Shown in pieces: positions 1-6,264 of a stretch of DNA of 9,074 bases (position 1 is its first letter; the number at the start of each line of letters is the position of its first letter). Source of the stretch: Anaerolineaceae bacterium UBA6105 (GTDB lineage: Bacteria > Chloroflexota > Anaerolineae > Anaerolineales > Anaerolineaceae); contig DIWN01000034.1 of NCBI GenBank assembly GCA_002423495.1, positions 1-9,074 of the forward strand. The letters run 5' to 3'. The position numbers and the translations under genes are program-made. The notes beneath the pieces are model-generated. The model saw nothing but the letters and a program-made list of their open reading frames with translations. It had not been told where the DNA came from and searched no databases.

Positions 1-2
1 AT

Positions 3-1088
3 GTGGAAATCCTGATGATCACAACCGAAATTGTCGCAGACATCAAAGGGAAACTGCAGCAGAAGTATGGCATCCAGCCCGAAATGGTCACCATCGCCAC
101 CACCCATACCCACGCCGGGCCGGAAATCCGGTCTGAGCGTTTACCGATGTTCGATGAGGAAAGTGATGATGGCTTCTGGCGGCGCTACCAGGAATTCCTG
201 AAAGAAGATATTTATTCTACCATTGCTGCTTGTTTCGAAGCCGAGTGGAAAGAAGTTGAAGCCTGGTATCGCACTGTGAAGATTGAAGGCTTGTATGGCA
301 ATCGCAACGGGATTGGCAAGCCTGAGGATAAAGACGTCACTTTGATCGTTTTCAAAAATGAAGAAGATGTGGTGGCTGCAATCGTAAACATAGCCTGCCA
401 CCCGACCGTGCTGGGCGCCCAAAACCTGCAGATCAGCAGTGACTTGCTGGGCTATATCAGCAGGGGAGTCAAAGAGCGCTTGGGAGTATATCCGTTGATG
501 ATGCAGGGTGCGTCCGGCGACATGAGCAACCGCAACTACCGCCAGGGTCACGACGCAAAAGAGTTGGCTCGCACGGGCGAGGGCATCCTGGCACAGCTTT
601 TTGCCAGCCAGGAACTCGATCCACTCAGCCTGAGCCAGCCGGTGGTCGAACCTTACCACTGGGAAACCAGCTATCCCGTGGATAAAGAGGCTCTCAGGAA
701 CCTGCAGGAGCAAATCAAGCAGCAAATGGCAAGTGAAGAGAATTACGACAAACACAAAATCCTGCTTTCTTCGGTTTATGCTATTGATCTCAAGTTGAAG
801 AAAGAAGAAATCACCGCCAAATTTGACGCCGCAATTATCCGCCTGGGAGATATTGAAATCTGCAAACAACCCGGGGAGTTGTTCTCGCGCTTTGGGTTGA
901 AGATCAAGTCAGCCAGTAAGGCAAAACTTCCGCTCATCTGGGGGTATTGCGATGACTATGGCGGCTATCTCGCGGATGAAGGCGAATATGGCAAGACCTA
1001 CGAAAGCATCATGTCACCTATGCCCAAGGGCGCTTCAGAAGAAATCACTGACGACCTGGCGCGTTTGATGGCAGGAGAAATGGAGTGA
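3..1088 (+). CDS. Neutral/alkaline ceramidase-like metal-dependent amidohydrolase (5' partial)
   Basis: The frame is open to the left edge, so the true start is probably outside; roughly 60 N-terminal residues of the family are missing and a signal peptide cannot be judged. Seen, numbering from base 3: THTHAGP (residues 34-40), NIACHPTVLG (129-138), SSDLLGY (145-151), QGASGDMSN (168-176), PGE (290-292) and WGYCDDYGGY (313-322). These match, in order, the neutral ceramidase blocks that carry the zinc ligands (two His, one Glu, one Tyr) and the catalytic Ser (Ser175 in GDMS). Known family chemistry is zinc-dependent hydrolysis of the N-acyl amide of ceramide. The C-terminal immunoglobulin-like domain of classical ceramidases is absent: the protein ends about 46 residues after the Tyr block. 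It overlaps the next gene by a few bases and sits upstream of murQ, so an amide substrate from amino-sugar metabolism is as plausible as a sphingolipid. Family fold is confident; substrate is unknown. Confidence 0.85.
   Translation: MEILMITTEIVADIKGKLQQKYGIQPEMVTIATTHTHAGPEIRSERLPMFDEESDDGFWRRYQEFLKEDIYSTIAACFEAEWKEVEAWYRTVKIEGLYGNRNGIGKPEDKDVTLIVFKNEEDVVAAIVNIACHPTVLGAQNLQISSDLLGYISRGVKERLGVYPLMMQGASGDMSNRNYRQGHDAKELARTGEGILAQLFASQELDPLSLSQPVVEPYHWETSYPVDKEALRNLQEQIKQQMASEENYDKHKILLSSVYAIDLKLKKEEITAKFDAAIIRLGDIEICKQPGELFSRFGLKIKSASKAKLPLIWGYCDDYGGYLADEGEYGKTYESIMSPMPKGASEEITDDLARLMAGEME
1073..1077 (+). promoter_or_regulatory. Ribosome binding site inside the end of the amidohydrolase gene
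   Basis: AGGAG lies 7 bases before GTG 1085. A second weaker GGAG (1082-1085) lies 5 bases before ATG 1091. Both starts of the SIS-domain gene are therefore possible; they differ by two residues. The overlap with the preceding stop codon (1086-1088) suggests translational coupling. Confidence 0.6.
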
Positions 1089-1834
1089 AAATGAAGTACG
1101 CAAACGAATATCTGGAAAATTTGGGCGAAATACTCGAAAAAATCAAGGAGAATGAAGACCTTCTGCGCGAAGCCGCCGCCGCGATCCTGGAACGGGTCAA
1201 ATCCGGAGGGATGATCTTCCCCTTTGGCACCGGTCACGGGCATCTGCTGGCGCTGGAGATGTTTTATCGCGCTGGCGGGATGATGGGAGTGAATCCGATC
1301 CTGACGGAAGAACTCATGCTGCACAAATCTGCCACGGGTTCTTCCGCATTTGAACGCAGCGAAGGCAAAGCTGAGCCGCTGTTGGAGGAATTCAAGGTCA
1401 GCGACAAGGATGTGGTAATTGTATTTTCAAATAGCGGCATCAACCCGCTGACGATCGAGATGGCAATGGGCGCAAAAGAACGCGGCGCCCTGACTATCGC
1501 TCTGACCAATCTGAACCATTCCCGCCCACTGCAAAGTCGTCACCATTCAGGGCTGAAATTGTACGAGATCTGCGACATCGTGCTCGACAACTTTGGCGTG
1601 TTGGGCGATGCCTGCGTGGAAGTGGCTTCGGGGATCAAGATCGCGCCAACCTCCACTATTGCCGGCGCGGCGATTGTGCACACTCTCACCGCCATGATGG
1701 TCGAGTTAGCCGAAGCGGAAGGTTTCGAACTCGAACTACTCACTTCCGGCAATGTTCCCAATGGGCACGAACGCAACCTCGCGCTGATATATAAGTACAA
1801 GGACGTAATTAAGAGCCTCGGGCTTAAAGCGTAA
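1085..1834 (+). CDS. SIS-domain phosphosugar-binding protein (UPF0309-like)
   Basis: A 249-residue protein (247 if it starts at ATG 1091) formed by one SIS (sugar isomerase) domain. Seen: an N-terminal helical stretch (residues 5-40), then FPFGTGHGH (45-53) as the first phosphosugar-binding loop, followed by EMFYRAGG (58-65). The second SIS signature, FSNSGINP, is at 114-121 and carries the Ser/Asn residues that typically hold the phosphate. A C-terminal block, APTSTIAGAAIVHTL, follows. This layout resembles the uncharacterised UPF0309/SIS_2 group, which has no firmly established reaction. SIS proteins commonly isomerise, deaminate or sense sugar phosphates. The gene overlaps the upstream amidohydrolase stop and is followed 16 bases later by the HAD phosphatase gene, so it is part of the murQ operon. 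A role on an amino-sugar phosphate is inferred from context. It lacks MurQ's catalytic SEIPPTF motif, so it is not a second etherase. Confidence 0.85.
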   Translation: MKMKYANEYLENLGEILEKIKENEDLLREAAAAILERVKSGGMIFPFGTGHGHLLALEMFYRAGGMMGVNPILTEELMLHKSATGSSAFERSEGKAEPLLEEFKVSDKDVVIVFSNSGINPLTIEMAMGAKERGALTIALTNLNHSRPLQSRHHSGLKLYEICDIVLDNFGVLGDACVEVASGIKIAPTSTIAGAAIVHTLTAMMVELAEAEGFELELLTSGNVPNGHERNLALIYKYKDVIKSLGLKA

Positions 1835-1837
1835 GGA

Positions 1838-1843
1838 AAGAGG
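1838..1843 (+). promoter_or_regulatory. Ribosome binding site supporting a TTG start
   Basis: AGAGGA, within a longer purine run beginning at 1833, lies 7 bases before TTG 1851. It supports TTG as the start of the HAD gene. No in-frame ATG occurs before the catalytic DLDGT motif, so a downstream start would destroy the protein. Confidence 0.6.
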
Positions 1844-1850
1844 ATTTGTT

Positions 1851-2705
1851 TTGAAGAGAGAATTTTACAAAGAAAAATTCAAATTAGCCGCCTTCGACCT
1901 GGACGGAACCATTCTGACCAAGAGTACTATCACTGAGGTAACCAAGGCCACCATAACTCGGCTTGCTGAAAGCGGTTTAAGAACCATTGTGGCGACCGGT
2001 CGGCATATCTTCACCTTACCCCCGGCAGTGTTGGACATCCCCAGTTTCGAGATCGCCATAGGCTCCAACGGTACAATGATTGGTAACATCCGCAGTAAGG
2101 AACTTTACAATTTTGATGGTTTCGATGTTGAAACGGCATTGTGTTTTCTGCGTTGGTTGCCCACTATCACTAATTCTTTCCATGTCTCTTTTCAGGATGG
2201 GTCCGGTTACCTGATGAAGAAAGATTTTGAGCGGTTGCTGGATCTGCAGCCCAATGAAGCAGAACGAGAAAAATCAGCACGGGAGTACCGCAGGGTTTAC
2301 ACGATCCTTGAAGACCTTGAGCATATTGAAAAGACCATGAAACCAGTGGCGAAGTTTGGCTTCAGGATGGCGAAGGAGGAATATGTGCCTGCTGCGGTTC
2401 GGATGGTGCGACAAAACTTTGGCTTCGAAGCCGCTGTCACGGATTACCAGACTATTGAGGTGACGAAAGGTGGCGTGACCAAAGCGTCAGGTTTGATTCA
2501 TGTTTGCGAGCACTACGGACTAAACCCCGAAAACGTGATTGTCTTTGGCGACAGCGGCAACGATGTGCCGGCGATGAAGATTGCTGGCTATGCCGTGGCA
2601 ATGGGCAACGCGCATTCAAATGTAAAAGAAGCCGCAGATGAAGTGACTGAAAGCATCCACGACGATGGTGTAGTCCTGGCGATTAATCGTTTGTTTGACC
2701 TGTAA
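1851..2705 (+). CDS. Cof-type HAD-superfamily sugar-phosphate phosphatase
   Basis: A 284-residue haloacid-dehalogenase-type hydrolase. Seen: motif I FDLDGT (residues 15-20; nucleophile Asp16 and acid/base Asp18), motif II in VATGRH (Thr49), a motif III Lys in the EVTKGG/TKASG region, and motif IV GDSGND (233-238), which binds Mg2+. The long insert between motifs II and III is a C2-type cap as in the Cof/YbiV/YidA family. Known family members dephosphorylate sugar phosphates, phosphorylated cofactors or similar small molecules with broad specificity, in the cytoplasm. The start is TTG, chosen from the purine-rich site just upstream and because it precedes motif I by only 15 residues. The gene lies 16 bases after the SIS gene and 10 bases before murQ. 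It may remove phosphate from a sugar intermediate of this operon; the substrate cannot be read from the sequence. Confidence 0.9.
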   Translation: MKREFYKEKFKLAAFDLDGTILTKSTITEVTKATITRLAESGLRTIVATGRHIFTLPPAVLDIPSFEIAIGSNGTMIGNIRSKELYNFDGFDVETALCFLRWLPTITNSFHVSFQDGSGYLMKKDFERLLDLQPNEAEREKSAREYRRVYTILEDLEHIEKTMKPVAKFGFRMAKEEYVPAAVRMVRQNFGFEAAVTDYQTIEVTKGGVTKASGLIHVCEHYGLNPENVIVFGDSGNDVPAMKIAGYAVAMGNAHSNVKEAADEVTESIHDDGVVLAINRLFDL

Positions 2706-2710
2706 AGGAG
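2706..2710 (+). promoter_or_regulatory. Ribosome binding site fixing the murQ start
   Basis: AGGAG directly follows the stop of the HAD gene (2703-2705) and lies 5 bases before ATG 2716. It selects that ATG over the in-frame TTG at 2695, which would add seven residues and lies inside the preceding gene. Confidence 0.7.
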
Positions 2711-2715
2711 AGAAA

Positions 2716-3630
2716 ATGGCAGTTCAACCCTCTGAAATAAAGAAGTTAAAAACCGAACAGCGTAATCCCGCAACATTGGATATTGATCTGCTGCCCACAC
2801 TGGATATGGTGCGGATGCTAAATGATCAGAACCGTGTGCTGGCGGAAGCGGTGGACGAGCAGGCTGAGCAGATCGCAAAAGCCGTAGAGCTCATTACCAA
2901 ACGCATGCAACGTGGCGGACGCCTGATCTATATTGGCGCGGGCACCAGCGGCAGGCTCGGGGTGATGGATGCTTCTGAGATCCCGCCGACGTTCTCGATG
3001 CCGCCCGAGGGCGTTGTTGGGCTGATTGCAGGCGGCTATGGAGCCCTCCGAGGGGCAGTCGAACATGTTGAGGATGACCCTCTGGCGGCAGTTGAGCAGC
3101 TTAAGGATCTGCGGCTATACCAGAACGATGTCATTTGCGGCATCGCTGCCAGCGGTCGCACGCCCTATGTGATTGGGGGTCTGGATTACGCCAAGAGCGT
3201 TGGCGCCGGGACGATCAGCGTAGCAAATAATAAGCACAGCGAAATTGGCAAGCACGCGGATGTCGCCATCGAAGTCGAAACCGGACCGGAAGCACTTTCA
3301 GGTTCAACCCGCCTCAAGGCCGGCACAGCCCAAAAACTGGTGCTGAATCTGCTTTCAACAGCAACAATGATCCAACAAGGGAAGACCTACAGCAACCTGA
3401 TGGTGGATGTCAAAGCGACCAATGAGAAACTGCACGCGCGTTGTTTGAACATCCTGCGGGAAATCTTCCCCACAGTGGAAACTGAGCGTTTGGCAGAAGC
3501 CCTGGCGTCTGCAAACGGGAGCGTTAAGCTGGCAGCCGTGATTATCAAGAAGGGACTGCCGGTGGAGCAGGCGCGCGCTGAGCTGGAAAAGCACGATGGA
3601 CATTTGCGCCGGGTCTTTGGTGAGGCGTAG
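2716..3630 (+). CDS. murQ: N-acetylmuramic acid 6-phosphate etherase MurQ
   Basis: A 304-residue cytoplasmic enzyme, close to the usual length of about 300. It splits the lactyl ether of MurNAc-6-phosphate to give GlcNAc-6-phosphate and D-lactate, a key step in re-use of peptidoglycan amino sugar. Seen: the family N-terminus TEQRNPATLDID (13-24), the SIS phosphosugar loop IGAGTSGRLGVMDASE (73-88), SEIPPTF (87-93), LIAGGYGALRGAVEHVEDD (103-121), CGIAASGRTPYV, and SGSTRLKAGTAQK. Glu88 corresponds to the catalytic acid Glu83 of the E. coli enzyme. Glu119, exactly 31 residues later, matches the second catalytic Glu114. The C-terminal small helical domain characteristic of MurQ/glucokinase-regulatory proteins follows (about residues 240-304). 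The gene is 10 bases after the HAD gene and 1 base before the dehydrogenase gene. It is the best-defined enzyme of the operon and sets its likely theme. No MurR-type regulator is visible in the window. Confidence 0.97.
   Translation: MAVQPSEIKKLKTEQRNPATLDIDLLPTLDMVRMLNDQNRVLAEAVDEQAEQIAKAVELITKRMQRGGRLIYIGAGTSGRLGVMDASEIPPTFSMPPEGVVGLIAGGYGALRGAVEHVEDDPLAAVEQLKDLRLYQNDVICGIAASGRTPYVIGGLDYAKSVGAGTISVANNKHSEIGKHADVAIEVETGPEALSGSTRLKAGTAQKLVLNLLSTATMIQQGKTYSNLMVDVKATNEKLHARCLNILREIFPTVETERLAEALASANGSVKLAAVIIKKGLPVEQARAELEKHDGHLRRVFGEA
3619..3625 (+). promoter_or_regulatory. Ribosome binding site for the dehydrogenase, inside murQ
   Basis: GGTGAGG lies 6 bases before ATG 3632 and overlaps the last codons of murQ. 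It favours ATG 3632 over an in-frame upstream ATG at 3596, which is buried 35 bases inside murQ and would add 12 residues with no family match. Confidence 0.55.
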
Positions 3631-3631
3631 G

Positions 3632-4642
3632 ATGCTAGCAAGAACCATCATCATTCCCGCCAAGGGACGGGCAGAGGTCGTGGAGGAAGAGCTCGATACC
3701 ACTAATCTGCAGCCCAATGAAGCCATCATCCAGGCTGAAGCCACCATGATTAGCGCCGGCACAGAACTCTCGCGCGTATTCGAGATCAAGAAAGGCTTCA
3801 GTTATCCGGTCAGGCCGGGTTACTCGGCGGTAGGCAAGGTGTTGGCAAAGGGTGAGGAGCTGACGGACCTGCAGATTGGCGATCGCGTATTCTACACCGG
3901 ACCCCACACTTCGGTCTGTCGCTTCTCCCGCGGGGCTCGTACCCAGGGGCCGATGATCTTCAAGCTGCCCGAGGGTATTGGCGCACAGGAAGGTACCTTG
4001 ATCACCCTGGCGTTGGTGGCGATCAGCGGCGTAAACAGCGTGGAAGTGCGCCTGGGGGACCGCATCGGCGTGTTTGGCATGGGAATGATTGGACTGCTGG
4101 CAGCACTGATGCTCAAGAAGCTGGGGGCAGAAGTGGTGGCGATTGACCCAGTGGTGGAGCGCTGTGCCCAGGCGCAGCAAATGGGCATTGCACAGATCGT
4201 GGATTGCCCGCCAGAAGAGCAGCTGGCGCAGATCAAGGAGCGCTACGGCGGGCTGGATGCGGCTGTGGATGTGACGGGTGCGGCAAGGGCGATTGAGACG
4301 GCAATTCTGGCCACCAAAAAAAATGGCCAGGTGGTACTGCTTGGAACCCCTCGCGCAGCTTGCACCTTGGACGTGACCCCCATGCTGAATGCCATCCACA
4401 TGCGCATGCTGCGCGTGACTGGAGCGTTCAACAGCCTGGAGCCGGTGTTTGAGAGCGAAGGCATGCGCCTGAACGTGGCGCGCAACTTTGAGACCGTTTG
4501 CGGTATGATCCTGAGCCGTGAGCTGCCGGTTTCGTGGCTGATCACCCATGTGATCGAGCCTGAGGAGGCAGAAAGAGCCTACCACGGCCTGATGTTCGAG
4601 CCCGATCTTTACCACTGCGTGGTGATAGACTGGGGTAAGTAA
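3632..4642 (+). CDS. Medium-chain dehydrogenase/reductase lacking the zinc ligands
   Basis: A 336-residue NAD(P)-dependent oxidoreductase of the MDR superfamily. Seen: the N-terminal GroES-like catalytic domain (about 1-125), with SAGTEL (41-46) where zinc alcohol dehydrogenases have a Cys-containing segment, and RPGYSAVGKV (61-70) in place of the zinc-binding GHE motif. GDRVF (83-87) follows. The Rossmann domain carries VFGMGMIG (147-154) with the GxGxxG loop, and AID (170-172), whose Asp172 after strand two favours NAD over NADP. The four-Cys structural zinc lobe is also missing. This pattern resembles the poorly characterised MDR subgroup annotated as threonine-dehydrogenase-like or bacteriochlorophyllide-dehydrogenase-like. 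The gene starts 1 base after murQ and is the last of the operon. It may oxidise or reduce a sugar-derived alcohol or ketone; the substrate is unknown. Nothing suggests pigment synthesis here. Confidence 0.85.
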   Translation: MLARTIIIPAKGRAEVVEEELDTTNLQPNEAIIQAEATMISAGTELSRVFEIKKGFSYPVRPGYSAVGKVLAKGEELTDLQIGDRVFYTGPHTSVCRFSRGARTQGPMIFKLPEGIGAQEGTLITLALVAISGVNSVEVRLGDRIGVFGMGMIGLLAALMLKKLGAEVVAIDPVVERCAQAQQMGIAQIVDCPPEEQLAQIKERYGGLDAAVDVTGAARAIETAILATKKNGQVVLLGTPRAACTLDVTPMLNAIHMRMLRVTGAFNSLEPVFESEGMRLNVARNFETVCGMILSRELPVSWLITHVIEPEEAERAYHGLMFEPDLYHCVVIDWGK

Positions 4643-4711
4643 GTCTCTATATATAATCTTAGCAAATTGGCGAAGACCGCACCTGAAGTGGATTCCGCCC
4701 TACGAAAAAAC

Positions 4712-4745
4712 CGTCATCGCGAGCCTCATTTGCGAAGCGATCTCG
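4712..4745. repeat. Probable dispersed intergenic repeat remnant with imperfect dyad symmetry
   Basis: The segment opens with CGTCATCGCGAG and closes with GCGAAGCGATCTCG. Two arm pairs are complementary: ATCGC (4716-4720) with GCGAT (4737-4741), and CGAG with CTCG at the outer edge. The wording resembles the widespread bacterial intergenic element that reads roughly GTCATTGCGAG ... GAAGCAATCTC, which occurs in many copies in some genomes. Only one copy is in this window, so repetitiveness is inferred from recall of that element and not demonstrated. Confidence 0.45.
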
Positions 4746-4797
4746 TCTTTACCTACCAGCCATCGCCAAAGAGCTATGAGCTATCTGCCTTATCCGT

Positions 4798-4803
4798 TAC
4801 AAT
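4798..4803 (+). promoter_or_regulatory. Putative -10 box of a (near-)leaderless hutI promoter
   Basis: TACAAT differs from the sigma-70-type consensus TATAAT by one base and is followed by 6 bases before ATG 4810. That places the expected transcription start at or beside the start codon. No Shine-Dalgarno site is usefully spaced: AGGG at 4805-4808 is only 1 base from the ATG. No good -35 hexamer is seen 16-18 bases upstream, which weakens the call. Confidence 0.4.
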
Positions 4804-4809
4804 TAGGGC

Positions 4810-6069
4810 ATGAAAATTTTCCATAACATCTCACAATTAATCACCCTTGAGGGGGGTCCCCAGAGGGGCTTGCAACTTGGCCAGCTTGGCATGATCGAGC
4901 GGGGCGCGATTGCCTGTGAGGGTGAGACTATCCTCGCGGTTGGTAGGGATGATGAAATCCTGGAGCGCTATCCCGACGCTGAACGTGTCGATCTTGATGG
5001 GCGCGCAGTTGTGCCGGGCTTTGTGGACCCGCACACCCACCTGATCTGGGCAGGAGACCGCGCCAACGAGTTTGAGATGCGGCTGCAGGGCAAGAGCTAC
5101 ATGGAAATTATGGCAGCTGGAGGGGGGATCCTGGCGACGCTTACAGCCACGAGGAAAGCCAGCCTTGAACAATTGGTGGAAGAAGCTCGCAGTCGCGCGG
5201 ATGCGGCCTTTTCCCTGGGAACGACCACAATTGAAGCAAAAACAGGTTACGGGCTGGACATCGAAACCGAAATGCGCCAGCTGGAAGCCATCCTTGAGCT
5301 GGACCGCACCGCACCGATCGACATCGTGCCCACCTACATGGGCGCACACGCCATCCCACCGGAATACAAGGGCAACACCGCCGGCTATACCCGCTTTTTG
5401 TGCGAACAAGCGCTGCCTGCGACGAAGCACTGGTGGCTCGAGCATGCCAATGGGCGAGCGTTGCCATTTGTGGACGTTTTCTGTGAGGCAGGTGTTTTTG
5501 AAATTGAAGAAACCCGTGAAATCCTGAGCGCAGCAAAAGCGCTGGGTTTTCCGATAAAATTGCATGCTGACGAATTTGAAAATTTAGGCGGCGCCAGCCT
5601 GGCAGCAGAACTTGGCGCTGTTTCGGCGGATCATTTGGTGAAGACCTCGCTGGAGGACATCGCTCGCTTAGCGGCAAGTGAAACCGTGGCAGTCTCACTC
5701 CCAGGCACGCCCTTTGGTTTGGGACAGCAAGAATACACACCGGCAAAGGAAATCCTGGCAGCCAACGGCTACCTGGCGCTGGCGACCGACCTGAACCCGG
5801 GCACCACTTGGAACGAATCCATGCAGTTCATCCAGGCGCTGGCTTGCCGCTACCTCAAGTTGACGCCCGCCCAGGCACTGGCTGCTTCCACGATCAATTC
5901 CGCCAAGGCTGTTGCCCTGGAGCATAAAGTTGGCTCAATAGAAGCGGGAAAGCAGGCGGACTTCCTGGTGCTGACCACGCCGGATTACCGCAACCTCAGC
6001 TACCGCTACGGCAGCAACCAGGTGGCACTGGTTGTCAAAAAGGGCAAACTTTACCCCAATGCTGGTTAG
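4810..6069 (+). CDS. hutI: Imidazolonepropionase HutI
   Basis: A 419-residue amidohydrolase-superfamily enzyme, near the family length of about 420. It hydrolyses 4-imidazolone-5-propanoate to N-formimino-L-glutamate, the third step of histidine degradation, in the cytoplasm. Seen: a small N-terminal beta domain, then PGFVDPHTHLIWAGDR with metal ligands His75 and His77, and AAGGGILATLTATR. TKTGYG-type substrate loop EAKTGYGLDIE follows. LHADEF carries metal ligand His252 and Glu255, SADHL carries His275, and ATDLNPG carries metal ligand Asp327. These line up within three residues with the B. subtilis enzyme (His80, His82, His249, Asp324). The C-terminal GSIEAGKQADFLVL closes the beta domain. 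ATG 4810 gives the expected N-terminus. No hutH, hutU or hutG is next to it in the window; it heads a group with a small membrane protein, an HD phosphohydrolase and an ADP-ribosylglycohydrolase. Confidence 0.97.
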   Translation: MKIFHNISQLITLEGGPQRGLQLGQLGMIERGAIACEGETILAVGRDDEILERYPDAERVDLDGRAVVPGFVDPHTHLIWAGDRANEFEMRLQGKSYMEIMAAGGGILATLTATRKASLEQLVEEARSRADAAFSLGTTTIEAKTGYGLDIETEMRQLEAILELDRTAPIDIVPTYMGAHAIPPEYKGNTAGYTRFLCEQALPATKHWWLEHANGRALPFVDVFCEAGVFEIEETREILSAAKALGFPIKLHADEFENLGGASLAAELGAVSADHLVKTSLEDIARLAASETVAVSLPGTPFGLGQQEYTPAKEILAANGYLALATDLNPGTTWNESMQFIQALACRYLKLTPAQALAASTINSAKAVALEHKVGSIEAGKQADFLVLTTPDYRNLSYRYGSNQVALVVKKGKLYPNAG

Positions 6070-6264
6070 GTGAAAATGGATCCGGAACTAAGGCGCCAGT
6101 TAATCAACTTAGCCATCCTCATTGCGGGGGTCCTGGCGATCGTTTGGGTGTTGCGGGATATTTTTAAGCTTGCATGGCGGGTGATTCGAACCGTTGTGTT
6201 CATATTGATCATACTGGCGATCCTGGGGAACATCCTGGGAATTATTCAACTTCCGAGGTTCTGA
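6070..6264 (+). CDS. Small two-helix membrane protein, function unknown
   Basis: A 64-residue protein if read from GTG 6070, directly after the hutI stop, or 62 residues from ATG 6076. The purine-rich AGGTGA (6068-6073) is too near ATG 6076 for a normal site, so initiation probably depends on ribosomes finishing hutI. Seen: a charged N-terminus (KMDPELRRQ), a hydrophobic helix at about residues 11-28, a basic linker with Arg and Lys (about 29-39), and a second hydrophobic helix at about 40-58. Both helices are long enough to span a membrane, so a hairpin topology with the basic linker in the cytoplasm is likely. No family is recognised. Its stop overlaps the ATG of the HD gene (TGATG, 6262-6266), which argues that it is a real translated gene in this operon. 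Confidence 0.7.
   Translation: MKMDPELRRQLINLAILIAGVLAIVWVLRDIFKLAWRVIRTVVFILIILAILGNILGIIQLPRF

Larger units (their letters stand above)
4643..4809 (+). other. Intergenic region between the murQ operon and hutI
   Basis: A 167-base stretch with no convincing coding frame. It contains an AT-rich run with TATAAT at 4652-4657 but no good -35 partner, a probable dispersed repeat at 4712-4745, and a -10-like TACAAT at 4798-4803 next to the hutI start. No hairpin followed by a T-tract is visible after the dehydrogenase stop, so where the first operon ends is not evident. Confidence 0.6.

Noticed and set aside
1085..1834. Second MurQ or a GmhA-type heptose isomerase
   Set aside because: The SIS fold is clear but the MurQ catalytic motif is missing and the GTGHGH/EMFYRAGG pattern fits the UPF0309-like group better than GmhA.
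3635..4615. Long minus-strand open frame of about 326 codons opposite the dehydrogenase gene
   Set aside because: It is rich in His, Gln, Arg and Cys, has no family motif, and lies entirely opposite a gene with clear Rossmann and MDR features; it is a frame shadow.
4652..4657. Perfect TATAAT just after the dehydrogenase stop
   Set aside because: No acceptable -35 hexamer lies 16-18 bases upstream, and the next gene starts more than 150 bases later. It sits in an AT-rich run where a chance match is likely, so it is kept only as an alternative start for hutI transcription.
4837..5565. Minus-strand open frame of about 242 codons opposite hutI
   Set aside because: hutI carries all its catalytic residues in the plus frame; the antisense product shows no family pattern.
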